Shown here piece after piece: positions 6,925-14,797 of a stretch of 15,389 nt of DNA. Where the stretch lies: assembly GCA_945903925.1 (NCBI GenBank), contig CAMDPJ010000025.1:1-15389 (forward strand). Reading direction: 5' to 3'. How positions within the stretch are numbered: the stretch's first letter is position 1; each line of letters begins with the position of its first letter. A program made the position numbers and the translations under genes. Under the pieces are notes generated by a model that saw only the letters and a program-made list of their open reading frames with translations, made no database searches and was not told where the DNA came from. Source of the stretch: Chryseobacterium gleum (GTDB lineage: Bacteria; Bacteroidota; Bacteroidia; Flavobacteriales_C; GCA-002722245).

Positions 6925-6928
6925 ATTT

Positions 6929-8206
6929 TTATAATATTTCCTTAAGTATTTCCAGCTTTATTCCTCTTGAGCCTTTAATTAAAACAGAATGACCAATTAA
7001 AGAAGATTGAATCAAATATTCTTTAAGTTCTGAGGCGTTGGCAAAAGATTTAAAAGAAGAAGCGCATTTTACAAATTCTGGTCCCACTAAATACGCTGGC
7101 AAATTCAACTTAGTAAGTAAGGCAATCATCGTTTCGTGTTCTTTGTGCGCCTCTCCCCCCAACTCTAGCATATCTCCTAAAATCGCTACTTTCCTTTCGT
7201 TTGGGGTATTCGCAAAAGCATTCACCGCCGCACTCATGCTGCTAGGATTGGCGTTGTATGCATCCCAAATCAAAGTATTTCCTTTTTCAGAAAGAACAAC
7301 TTGTGAACGATTGTTATCGGGATGATAAGACTCTAAAGCCTCCTTAATTGCGTTTAATGAAACACCAAATTCTACACCCACTCTAGCGGCGCAAAGCATG
7401 TTGATGAGGTTGTGCTCGCCAAATAAATGACTCGCTATTTCTAAACTTTCTGCAATGTAATTCAATTGAAAATTCACGGTAGGATTGGTAGAAATAACCG
7501 ATCCTTTAAAGTGCTCATCTTGATAAAACAACCTTTTGGGAGCCAATGCCGACTGCCTCATGAGCAATTCATCTGATGCATTGACAAATATTTCACCTTG
7601 ATGGACAGCCAAAAATTGATACATTTCCGACTTCGTTTTAACCACCCCTTCAAAGCCACCAAAACCATCTAAATGTGCTTTCCCCATATTGGTTACCACA
7701 CCATAATTAGGCTCTGCTATTTTGCATAAAAAATCTATTTCAAATGGATGATTTGCGCCCATTTCAATAATCGCAATTTCTGTATCTTCATGCATAGAGA
7801 GTAAAGTAAGGGGCACGCCAATATGATTATTGAAATTACCTTTGGTGCAATGCACTTTATACATAGTGCTCAACACTTGATTGACCAATTCTTTAGTGGT
7901 TGTTTTCCCATTAGTGCCGGTAATTCCAATTACAGGAATAGCAAACTGACGACGGTGGTGTTTTGCCAAATCTTGCAAAGTTTGAAGTACATCGTCCACC
8001 ACAATACATTGAGGATGCTGAATACTTTTGTCATCTACAACTGCATAGGCACAGCCCGATTCAATAGAGGAAACAGCAAACTCATTGGCATTAAAACTAT
8101 CTCCTTTTAAAGCAAAAAAGATAGAGCCTTTTTCTAGTTTTCTGGTATCGGTGCTCACCTTCTGTTCTTGTTGAAGTAAGAGAGCGTAGATTTGTTGAAT
8201 TTCCAT
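6929..8206 (-). CDS. murF: UDP-N-acetylmuramoyl-tripeptide--D-alanyl-D-alanine ligase
   Basis: MurF joins the D-Ala-D-Ala dipeptide to UDP-MurNAc-tripeptide, using ATP, in the last cytoplasmic step of peptidoglycan precursor synthesis. Seen here are an N-terminal substrate-binding region (STDTRKLEKGSIFFALKGD), the ATP-binding loop GITGTNGKTTTKE at about residues 94-106, a central domain with NMGKAHLDGFGG, GEHNLINMLCAA, and a C-terminal domain with IWDAYNANPSSM and VLIKGSRGIKLE. I chose the ATG at 8206 (425 residues, beginning MEIQQIYALLLQQ). A longer frame from 8266 would translate a terminator hairpin and add 20 atypical residues. The gene follows gldJ in the same direction across 72 bases containing a strong terminator, so it may need its own promoter, which I could not identify. 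The stop codon is 4 bases from the transposase remnant, yet the C-terminus looks complete. Confidence 0.95.
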   Translation of the reverse strand: MEIQQIYALLLQQEQKVSTDTRKLEKGSIFFALKGDSFNANEFAVSSIESGCAYAVVDDKSIQHPQCIVVDDVLQTLQDLAKHHRRQFAIPVIGITGTNGKTTTKELVNQVLSTMYKVHCTKGNFNNHIGVPLTLLSMHEDTEIAIIEMGANHPFEIDFLCKIAEPNYGVVTNMGKAHLDGFGGFEGVVKTKSEMYQFLAVHQGEIFVNASDELLMRQSALAPKRLFYQDEHFKGSVISTNPTVNFQLNYIAESLEIASHLFGEHNLINMLCAARVGVEFGVSLNAIKEALESYHPDNNRSQVVLSEKGNTLIWDAYNANPSSMSAAVNAFANTPNERKVAILGDMLELGGEAHKEHETMIALLTKLNLPAYLVGPEFVKCASSFKSFANASELKEYLIQSSLIGHSVLIKGSRGIKLEILKEIL

Positions 8207-8223
8207 AGGACTAATATCAAAAA

Positions 8224-8251
8224 AAATCCCCTCAAAAAAATGAGGGGATTT
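8224..8251 (-). terminator. Intrinsic terminator between gldJ and murF
   Basis: AAATCCCCTCA (8224-8234) and TGAGGGGATTT (8241-8251) make a perfect 11-bp stem with a 6-base loop. On the minus strand it runs into eight T residues (A-run 8219-8226). It lies about 28 bases past the gldJ stop and 18 bases before the murF ATG. This is strong evidence that the porP-gldJ transcript largely ends here. Confidence 0.9.
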
Positions 8252-8278
8252 ATATTTTATGAACATTTGAAGTTCAAA

Positions 8279-9808
8279 TTATTTAGCGCCTTTACCTTCT
8301 CCAAATTGAACCTGACTTCCTACGCGGTGCATTGCACAGCGGAAACCGATACAATCTGTAGATTGGTCTTCATTCAAGAATCTTCTTGTGCCAGGCCCCA
8401 TCCAGTAAGTTCTATCTTTCCAAGAACCACCTTTGTAAACTCTTGTTCTGTTAGAAAGCAATGAGTGACCGGTTGCAGTTGGGTTAGCCGCTTCGTACAT
8501 CAATTTGTTGTCTTTTGAAGGATCTTTGTAACCTTCATCAGCAAAGAATACAGATGAAGTAAACTCACCATCTAAATAATCAATGTTACCAGCTTTTTTG
8601 TAGTTTCTTCTTTCTGCCAAGTTATCTTTAGCAGCATCAACCTCTCTATAAACCATTCTTCCTAAAGAATCTTTTACAGCATACTCATCTGGATTTGCAT
8701 CATCTTCTTTGAAGGTTTTGAAAACATTACCACGGAAAGCACGAAATTCATTAACATCTTCAGCAGTTAAGGGACGATAAACATCCATTACCCATTCAGA
8801 AACGTTACCAGCCATGTGGTATAAGCCATAATCATTGGGCCAGAAAGAACGAACTGGAGCGGTAATATCATATGAGTCATTCAATTTACTTGCAACACCC
8901 ATCATATCACCTTTAGCTCTCATAACGTTGGCCATCATTTCACCTTGCCATTGGTCGTCTTTATTTCTAACCCAGTGACCATTCCAAGGATAAATTCTTC
9001 TGTCGATAATGCGCTCATCGATAGTGTTACCTACTAAACCGATAGCTGCATATTCCCACTCAGATTCTGTTGGGAGGCGGTAGCGAGGCAACAAAATACC
9101 ATCTTCTCTAACCACTTTTCTAAATCCACCACCGTTAGGGTCAAGACTCACTAAATCTCCCTGAACCTCACCTACGTATTGATTTAACAAATAAGCATCT
9201 GTATTAAAGTTGTCATCATCTTGTTGGTTAGGGTTCACTTTCAAGACACCTTCACGAATCATGATCATCTCATTAACGCGGTCGGTTCTCCAAATACAAT
9301 AATCGGTAGCTTGCAACCAGTTCACACCAACCACAGGATATTCGTTGTAAGCAGGGTGACGGAAATACCACTCTACATATTCCTCATTGTAAGCCAATTC
9401 ATCTCTCCATTGCAAAGTATCTGGAAGCGCTTTCTTAGGAACCTCAGGCAATGATTGCCCGAAAACTCTCAACAACCAATACACATACTCTCTCCAATCG
9501 GCATTACGAATCTCAGTTTCATCCATATAGAATGAAGAAACTGTGACGTTTCGAGCAACATTATTTTGCTCGTACATTACATCATCTTCGGTTTGCCCCA
9601 TCGTGTAATAACCACCTTCAACGAAGATTAATCCGGGACCAGTTTCCTGCTCACCATAAGGTTGAACCTCAAAACCACCGTTTTTTGGATCATTGTAAGT
9701 CCAACCGGTAGAATTCGACAAGTCTTTACCGCAACTCGTTAAAAGAGTGATGGCGGCAACTACACAAACAGTTCCTTTAAACAACTTCATCTTATTCATA
9801 ACATTCAT
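8279..9808 (-). CDS. gldJ: Gliding/T9SS outer-membrane lipoprotein GldJ
   Basis: This is a 509-residue lipoprotein. The export signal ends in the lipobox LLTSC, making Cys26 the lipidated residue. The next segment, STGWTYNDPKNGGFEV, is characteristic of GldJ. A sulfatase-modifying-factor (SUMF1/FGE-like) domain spans about 57-495: GPGLIFVEGGYYTMGQ (57-72), RLPTESEWEYAA (244-255), YHMAGNVSEWVMDVYRP (330-346) and KGGSWKDRTYWMGPGTRRFL (459-478). A long insert of about 105 residues separates the last two, as in GldJ and unlike simple FGE enzymes. In Flavobacterium GldJ is needed for gliding and stabilises the T9SS partner GldK. The paralogue GldK is an alternative, but the sequence start, the neighbouring porU and the absence of gldL/M/N next door favour GldJ. 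It follows the porP/sprF-type gene by 13 bases, so the two form an operon, and a strong terminator follows. ATGs at residues 4 and 7 are possible alternative starts. Confidence 0.92.
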   Translation of the reverse strand: MNVMNKMKLFKGTVCVVAAITLLTSCGKDLSNSTGWTYNDPKNGGFEVQPYGEQETGPGLIFVEGGYYTMGQTEDDVMYEQNNVARNVTVSSFYMDETEIRNADWREYVYWLLRVFGQSLPEVPKKALPDTLQWRDELAYNEEYVEWYFRHPAYNEYPVVGVNWLQATDYCIWRTDRVNEMIMIREGVLKVNPNQQDDDNFNTDAYLLNQYVGEVQGDLVSLDPNGGGFRKVVREDGILLPRYRLPTESEWEYAAIGLVGNTIDERIIDRRIYPWNGHWVRNKDDQWQGEMMANVMRAKGDMMGVASKLNDSYDITAPVRSFWPNDYGLYHMAGNVSEWVMDVYRPLTAEDVNEFRAFRGNVFKTFKEDDANPDEYAVKDSLGRMVYREVDAAKDNLAERRNYKKAGNIDYLDGEFTSSVFFADEGYKDPSKDNKLMYEAANPTATGHSLLSNRTRVYKGGSWKDRTYWMGPGTRRFLNEDQSTDCIGFRCAMHRVGSQVQFGEGKGAK

Positions 9809-9821
9809 ATTTTTTATTCAT

Positions 9822-10838
9822 TTAAAACGATGGACAACTTAACGGACGGAATTTTCTTTTCTTAGGTTTACAGTCGAACAACAACTGCATTGATATTTCA
9901 TGAGAGCCCGCTGATGCATTAGATAATTTAGACACTGTAACATCGTAACTATACCCAAATTTAAAAAAGCCTTGCTGAACACCTACTAGCAAAATAAAAG
10001 CGTCGCGTCCTCTGTACCACAAACCTCCCACAATCGGACCTTTAGTTACATACAATCCCAAGTTAAGTTGGATAAAATCTCTTTGTTTTTGGAACAATAT
10101 ATTTGGTGAAATTGAACTTTCTGGCGCGCCTCTTCTTTTTCTTCCCCCACCACTACCAACGGGAATAACCGCCCCAGCATGACCAGTAATTTTCATTGGC
10201 AATAGACTGTTTCCACCAGTATAAAAAGACTCCTGAGGTTGAAGTATGTGGTGCACTGCACCGCCAATAAAGAAAGACTTGCTATACCCTAAAATACCTG
10301 CTGAAAAATCTACTGCAGAAACAGTTCTGTTCGGCTGAAGATCAGCTGACTTATATATAAAACCAAGCTTAGCATCAATCATATCGCCAAACGTTAATTT
10401 ATTCCAGTCAACTGTTTTTTGATGATAAGATCCTTGAAACCCAAACTTAATAGAGAATGTCCTTCCTAAATTCAACAAATAAGAATACATCAAACTCGCA
10501 TTTAAGGTATTCAAAGTTCCTTGTCCAGCCTGATCATTTGTGACCAACAAGCCAATACCACCCGACATGAAATCAACATGTTGATCGTAAGAAGCACTGT
10601 AAGTAACGTAAGTTCCAGCGATAGCTGGCCACTGGTTTCTGTAATTCATAGCTATACGCGGACAACGGTGTGTGCCAGCCATCGCAGGATTAAGATAAAG
10701 TGGATTGGCGTAGAACTGAGTAAACTCAGGATCTTGAGCACGAATGAGGGTTGGATTTACACAATCAAGAAGTAGAACTAGCATAAAAGCTGTTCCTATC
10801 TTACTTAATATACCAATAGGTTTAATTTCCACAGGCAC
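9822..10838 (-). CDS. PorP/SprF family T9SS outer-membrane protein
   Basis: A 338-residue outer-membrane beta-barrel of the PorP/SprF family. A signal segment covers about residues 10-34, ending near RAQ. Then comes the family's hallmark N-terminus DPEFTQFYANPLYLNPAMAG, followed by CPRIAMNYRNQWPAIAGTYV. Later marks are GLLVTNDQAGQGTLN, SFFIGGAVHHILQPQ and GLYVTKGPIVGGLWYRG. The C-terminus (CKPKKRKFRPLSCPSF) is basic and contains two cysteines. PorP takes part in the T9SS outer-membrane complex, while SprF-type paralogues help export of specific adhesins. Which of the two this copy is cannot be told from the sequence. Pairing with gldJ at a 13-base spacing points to a core apparatus role rather than a cargo-specific one. 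It diverges from porU. A second ATG at residue 18 would give a shorter signal peptide. Confidence 0.92.
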   Translation of the reverse strand: MPVEIKPIGILSKIGTAFMLVLLLDCVNPTLIRAQDPEFTQFYANPLYLNPAMAGTHRCPRIAMNYRNQWPAIAGTYVTYSASYDQHVDFMSGGIGLLVTNDQAGQGTLNTLNASLMYSYLLNLGRTFSIKFGFQGSYHQKTVDWNKLTFGDMIDAKLGFIYKSADLQPNRTVSAVDFSAGILGYSKSFFIGGAVHHILQPQESFYTGGNSLLPMKITGHAGAVIPVGSGGGRKRRGAPESSISPNILFQKQRDFIQLNLGLYVTKGPIVGGLWYRGRDAFILLVGVQQGFFKFGYSYDVTVSKLSNASAGSHEISMQLLFDCKPKKRKFRPLSCPSF

Positions 10839-10885
10839 AATTATACAAATTATTTTAATAATGATTACCCCTACTATACTGAATA

Positions 10886-10893
10886 CAAATTTA
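10886..10893 (-). promoter_or_regulatory. Candidate -7 element for the porP-gldJ unit
   Basis: TAAATTTG on the minus strand matches TAnnTTTG and would start transcription near 10880, about 40 bases before the porP ATG. At 19 bases upstream the -33 position reads ATG rather than TTG, so the match is only half convincing. The rest of the 153-base divergent region (10839-10991) is very AT-rich. It includes an A8T6 block (10946-10959) that could act as a curved upstream element for porU; no clear porU promoter was found. Confidence 0.4.
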
Positions 10894-10991
10894 AAAGTAA
10901 CAAAAATATTTTCATAATAAACTTCGTTGACTACATTTTTTTCAGAAAAAAAATTTTTTCATTAAGCAATAAAATGGATACCTTCAACACA

Positions 10992-13900
10992 ATGAAAAAC
11001 GCATTTGTCATCTTTTTAGTATTGATTTTTAGCGCGTTAAATGTTTTTTCGCAAAGCTTTAAGCAAAATATTGACGTGCAAATAAGCACCGAAAATAAGC
11101 ATACTGCCGTTTTCTTTATTGCCGATACAAAAGACTCTATTTCGATTGATAAGCTAGAAAACGTGTCGGAAATTGTAATAGAAGAAGACATTTATCCTCT
11201 TAGAAAAGAAAATTTAGAAGAGAAATTAACTTGGAGTTTCTCTTGGGGAAGCAGTTCAGGAAAAACAGTCATTTATGTGAGCTTTAACCCTTTTTACTTT
11301 AATGCATCGGGCGAAATTCACAAAGTAAAATCCATTACTATTGATGTAAACTCGGTTAATGCTAAAAAACAAGTGTTAGGCAGCTACAAAACAGCCAATC
11401 AATCTCTTTTGGCGCAAGGGAACTGGCATAAATATGCTGTGATTAATGAAGGAATCTACAAAATAGATTACATATCAATGCTTAACAACGGCATAGCTGT
11501 GAACGAAATATCGTCGATTAACGACATTAAACTGCATTCCTTTGGGGGTGAAATGCTACCCTACTCAAATGCCGTAAGTAACAAAGATGATTTACCCGAA
11601 ATTGCCATTAAAAGAGTAGACAATGGCAATGGTTTTTTTGATGAGGGAGATTACGTTCTTTTTTATGGAAAAGGTGGCAATCAATGGATTTACGATGACA
11701 TCTATTCTATGTTCAAACACAAATTGAATATTTATTCAGATACCGCCTATTACTATTTAAACTACAACTCATCCTCTTCTAAAGAAATTGTTCAGCAATT
11801 GCCGAGCAATGCTAAAACCATTGATACATATATCTTTCTAGATCGTAAACATCATGAAACAGAGGAAAACAACTTATTGCGCTCGGGTAACTTATGGTTA
11901 GGCGATCATTTTGATGAGCCGGAAACAAAAGAATTCTCTTATAATTTTGCCAACACAGATATTAATGCAAATGTGTTGTTGTATTCTAAACTATATGCCA
12001 AAAATCAGGCGGTAGGCGGCAGCACTTTTGATATTCAAATAGACAACGGAAGCTTGCAAAACTTAAGCATTGCTTCTATCTCGGGAAATAGCACCGATGA
12101 TATCGCTAAAAACGGATTTAATTACTTCGTACAAAAACCCAATGGAGATAATATTAAAATTAGCTACACTTATAACGCCCCCTATAGTTTTTCAGAAGGA
12201 TGGATTGATTATCTCGACATTAATGTTTTCAGAAAATTGATTTACGATGACTCTACCATGCATTTTTCCAACCCTCAGCTCACGGGCAGCGGCAATGTTA
12301 TCAACTATCACATAGCGCAATGTAATAACAACTTAGAGCTTTGGGAAATAAGCAATTTCGACAATGTGAAAGAAATCAATTATGCTATTTCTAACGATAG
12401 TATTCATTTTAATGTCAATGCAGATACCTTGAGGGAATTCATTCTGTTCGACCCAAACAAATCATCAACCCCTTTGTACTGCGAAAAAGTTGAAAATCAA
12501 AACCTGCATGGGCTTACCCCCAGTAAACTGCTCATCATCACGCATCCAAGTTTATACAGTGAAGCCCTTAGACTGGCCAATTTTCATGAACAACAAGACT
12601 CTTTAAGCACCAATGTGGTATTAATTAATGAAATTTACAACGAATTTTCTGGAGGTGTAAAAGACGTTTGTGGAGTAAGGAATTTCGTGAGGATGGTGTA
12701 CAACAATAAATTTCCAGGCAGCGACACCCTACAATACCTTCTTTTACTTGGCGATGGTACTTATGATTACAAAAACATACTTCCTGGCAACAAAAACTTA
12801 ATTCCTACTTTTCAGTCGGTCAACTCCACAAGGGAAACAGCTTCTTATACCTCCGATGATTTTTATGCACTTTTAGATAACAATGAAGGGGCATGGACAA
12901 TTTCTAGCAGTGAATTGCCCGATATAGCGGTAGGTAGAATTCCTGTAAGCTCTTTAAACGACGCAAAAAAAGTTGTAGATAAAGTTTTTAGCTATTCTAA
13001 TTATTTCGATGGCCAAAATACAAACATGGAAGCCGAGAAAAACGACTTGTTCACCAATTGGAAAAACGAAATCATGTTCATTGCCGATGACGAAGACTAC
13101 AATATTCACATGAAACAAGCCGATCAACTGGCCAACAAAGTAGACAACACCAATCCTGTTTTCAACATTGACAAAGTGTTTTTAGATAGCTACAAACAGG
13201 AAGGCAGCAGCGCGCAACCCCTGTATCCTGAAGCAAAAAGAACGGTTCTCGACAAAATCAATAAAGGCGTGTTCATTGTAAACTATACAGGTCATGGTGG
13301 TGAAGATGGATTAAGTGGTGAAAGAATCATTAGCACTCAAGATCTACGCTCACTAAAAAACGGAATTAAAATGCCATTGTTTTTCACCGCTACCTGCGAT
13401 TTTAGTAGATTCGATATGGTAGATGCCACCTCGGCTGGAGAAGCTTTATTGCTCAACGCAAACGGCGGGGCCATCGCTCTTTTCACTACCACTAGAATTG
13501 TATATTCCAGCCCCAACTTCAACCTCAACAATAATTTCTATAACATTGTTTTTGCTAAGAAAGAAGGCGAGCACACCTGCATTGGCGATGTTTTTAAAGA
13601 GACTAAAGTGCTAAATAATGGCGGACTAAACGATAGAAATTTTACTTTGCTGGGTGATCCTGCTCTTAGATTGATATCACCTTCTAAATCACTAAAAACC
13701 AAAATAAATAACACCATTAACCTTACTCAAAACACAACAACCGATACCATAAAAGCCTTAATGAAGGTGCGTATAAGTGGAGAATTAACCAATAACTCTG
13801 GAACAAAATTAAGCGACTTCGATGGCTATATTTTCACCAAGCTTTTTGATAAAAAAATACCTTATGCTACCCTACTCAACGATGGAGGCATTGCTCCATT

Positions 13901-14771
13901 TAGCTACAATTTTCAGCACAATCTCTTGTTTGAAGGAAAAAACACTGTGAAAAATGGCGAGTTCACAATCGATTTTGTAGTACCAAAAGATATTGCCTAT
14001 CAGGTAGATTATGGTAAAATGAGCTTTTACGCAGTAAGCAACAATCGCTTGGAATGCAACGGTTATCAAAAGGTATTGATTGGTGGTACAGAAACCAATG
14101 CGCACAATGACAACGAAGGCCCTGAACTGAAACTATACTTGAACGACTCTTCTTTTATATATGGAAATGCCACCAATAACGCACCACTTATTTTAGTAAT
14201 GCTTAAAGATTCTAGCGGCATTAATATAACCAGCGAAAATATAGCGCATTCCATGGTAGCCATTTTAGATGAAAAAAGCACACAAAGCATTCAGCTGAGC
14301 CCTTATTTTGAGCCTGCCCTAGACTCATATCAAAAAGGAAAAATTAAATACCGACTATCTGATGTTGCTGTAGGCAGACACTCTGTGGAAGTTAAAGCAT
14401 ACGACAATTACAATAATTCTGCGCGCGCTTACACTGAGTTTATCGTGGCTGGTGATGCTAAAATTGCTTTGGCCCACGTTTTAAATTACCCTAACCCTTT
14501 TACTACTAGTACTAGTTTTTATTTCGAGCACAATCAACCAGGAAAAAACTTAGACATCACCTTACAAATATTTACCATATCAGGCAAACTGATTAAAACT
14601 TTTCATGAAAATATGTACAGCGAAAACATTAGAGTAGGCCCCATCTCTTGGGATGGCTTAGATGACTATGGTGATGCTATTGGAAAAGGAGTGTATATTT
14701 ATCAAATTCACGCTAAGGGAGCCGACGGAAGCACCGCCCAATACTTTGAAAAATTAGTGATCTTGAAATAA
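10992..14771 (+). CDS. porU: PorU-type C25 cysteine protease, type IX secretion sortase
   Basis: PorU is the surface protease that cuts the C-terminal signal from T9SS cargo and links cargo to lipopolysaccharide. I start at the ATG at 10992 (1259 residues), which begins the signal peptide MKNAFVIFLVLIFSALNVFS directly; the in-frame ATG at 10974 adds six residues. An N-terminal region (~25-135) precedes the family segment LLAQGNWHKYAVINEGIYKI (139-158). A second beta-rich region includes the GNGFFDEGDYVLFYGKGG-type motif. The gingipain-like C25 domain spans about 508-890, with His768 in NYTGHGGEDG and Cys802 in FTATCDFSRFD. Their 34-residue spacing fits the gingipain catalytic pair, and both are intact. 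The C-terminus (~1165-1259), with LNYPNPF and ending EKLVILK, is a T9SS C-terminal domain with FlgD-like fold. In known systems PorU keeps its own signal and sits in the outer membrane with PorV. It diverges from porP-gldJ. A second PorU-like gene follows after 26 bases. Confidence 0.9.
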   Translation: MKNAFVIFLVLIFSALNVFSQSFKQNIDVQISTENKHTAVFFIADTKDSISIDKLENVSEIVIEEDIYPLRKENLEEKLTWSFSWGSSSGKTVIYVSFNPFYFNASGEIHKVKSITIDVNSVNAKKQVLGSYKTANQSLLAQGNWHKYAVINEGIYKIDYISMLNNGIAVNEISSINDIKLHSFGGEMLPYSNAVSNKDDLPEIAIKRVDNGNGFFDEGDYVLFYGKGGNQWIYDDIYSMFKHKLNIYSDTAYYYLNYNSSSSKEIVQQLPSNAKTIDTYIFLDRKHHETEENNLLRSGNLWLGDHFDEPETKEFSYNFANTDINANVLLYSKLYAKNQAVGGSTFDIQIDNGSLQNLSIASISGNSTDDIAKNGFNYFVQKPNGDNIKISYTYNAPYSFSEGWIDYLDINVFRKLIYDDSTMHFSNPQLTGSGNVINYHIAQCNNNLELWEISNFDNVKEINYAISNDSIHFNVNADTLREFILFDPNKSSTPLYCEKVENQNLHGLTPSKLLIITHPSLYSEALRLANFHEQQDSLSTNVVLINEIYNEFSGGVKDVCGVRNFVRMVYNNKFPGSDTLQYLLLLGDGTYDYKNILPGNKNLIPTFQSVNSTRETASYTSDDFYALLDNNEGAWTISSSELPDIAVGRIPVSSLNDAKKVVDKVFSYSNYFDGQNTNMEAEKNDLFTNWKNEIMFIADDEDYNIHMKQADQLANKVDNTNPVFNIDKVFLDSYKQEGSSAQPLYPEAKRTVLDKINKGVFIVNYTGHGGEDGLSGERIISTQDLRSLKNGIKMPLFFTATCDFSRFDMVDATSAGEALLLNANGGAIALFTTTRIVYSSPNFNLNNNFYNIVFAKKEGEHTCIGDVFKETKVLNNGGLNDRNFTLLGDPALRLISPSKSLKTKINNTINLTQNTTTDTIKALMKVRISGELTNNSGTKLSDFDGYIFTKLFDKKIPYATLLNDGGIAPFSYNFQHNLLFEGKNTVKNGEFTIDFVVPKDIAYQVDYGKMSFYAVSNNRLECNGYQKVLIGGTETNAHNDNEGPELKLYLNDSSFIYGNATNNAPLILVMLKDSSGINITSENIAHSMVAILDEKSTQSIQLSPYFEPALDSYQKGKIKYRLSDVAVGRHSVEVKAYDNYNNSARAYTEFIVAGDAKIALAHVLNYPNPFTTSTSFYFEHNQPGKNLDITLQIFTISGKLIKTFHENMYSENIRVGPISWDGLDDYGDAIGKGVYIYQIHAKGADGSTAQYFEKLVILK

Positions 14772-14797
14772 ATGTGGATAAAAATCGTTTGTCGCTT

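Noticed and set aside
8207..8266. 20-residue N-terminal extension of MurF starting at 8266
   Set aside because: It would be translated through the gldJ terminator hairpin and the residues do not resemble a MurF N-terminus.
10931..11191. Minus-strand 86-codon frame across the start of porU
   Set aside because: Low-complexity Ser/Lys/Phe composition; antisense to the PorU signal peptide and across the divergent promoter region.
14501..14516. Short ACTAGT tandem in the PorU C-terminal domain
   Set aside because: It simply encodes Thr-Ser repeats after the YPNPF motif; two copies only, with no sign of a mobile or regulatory element.
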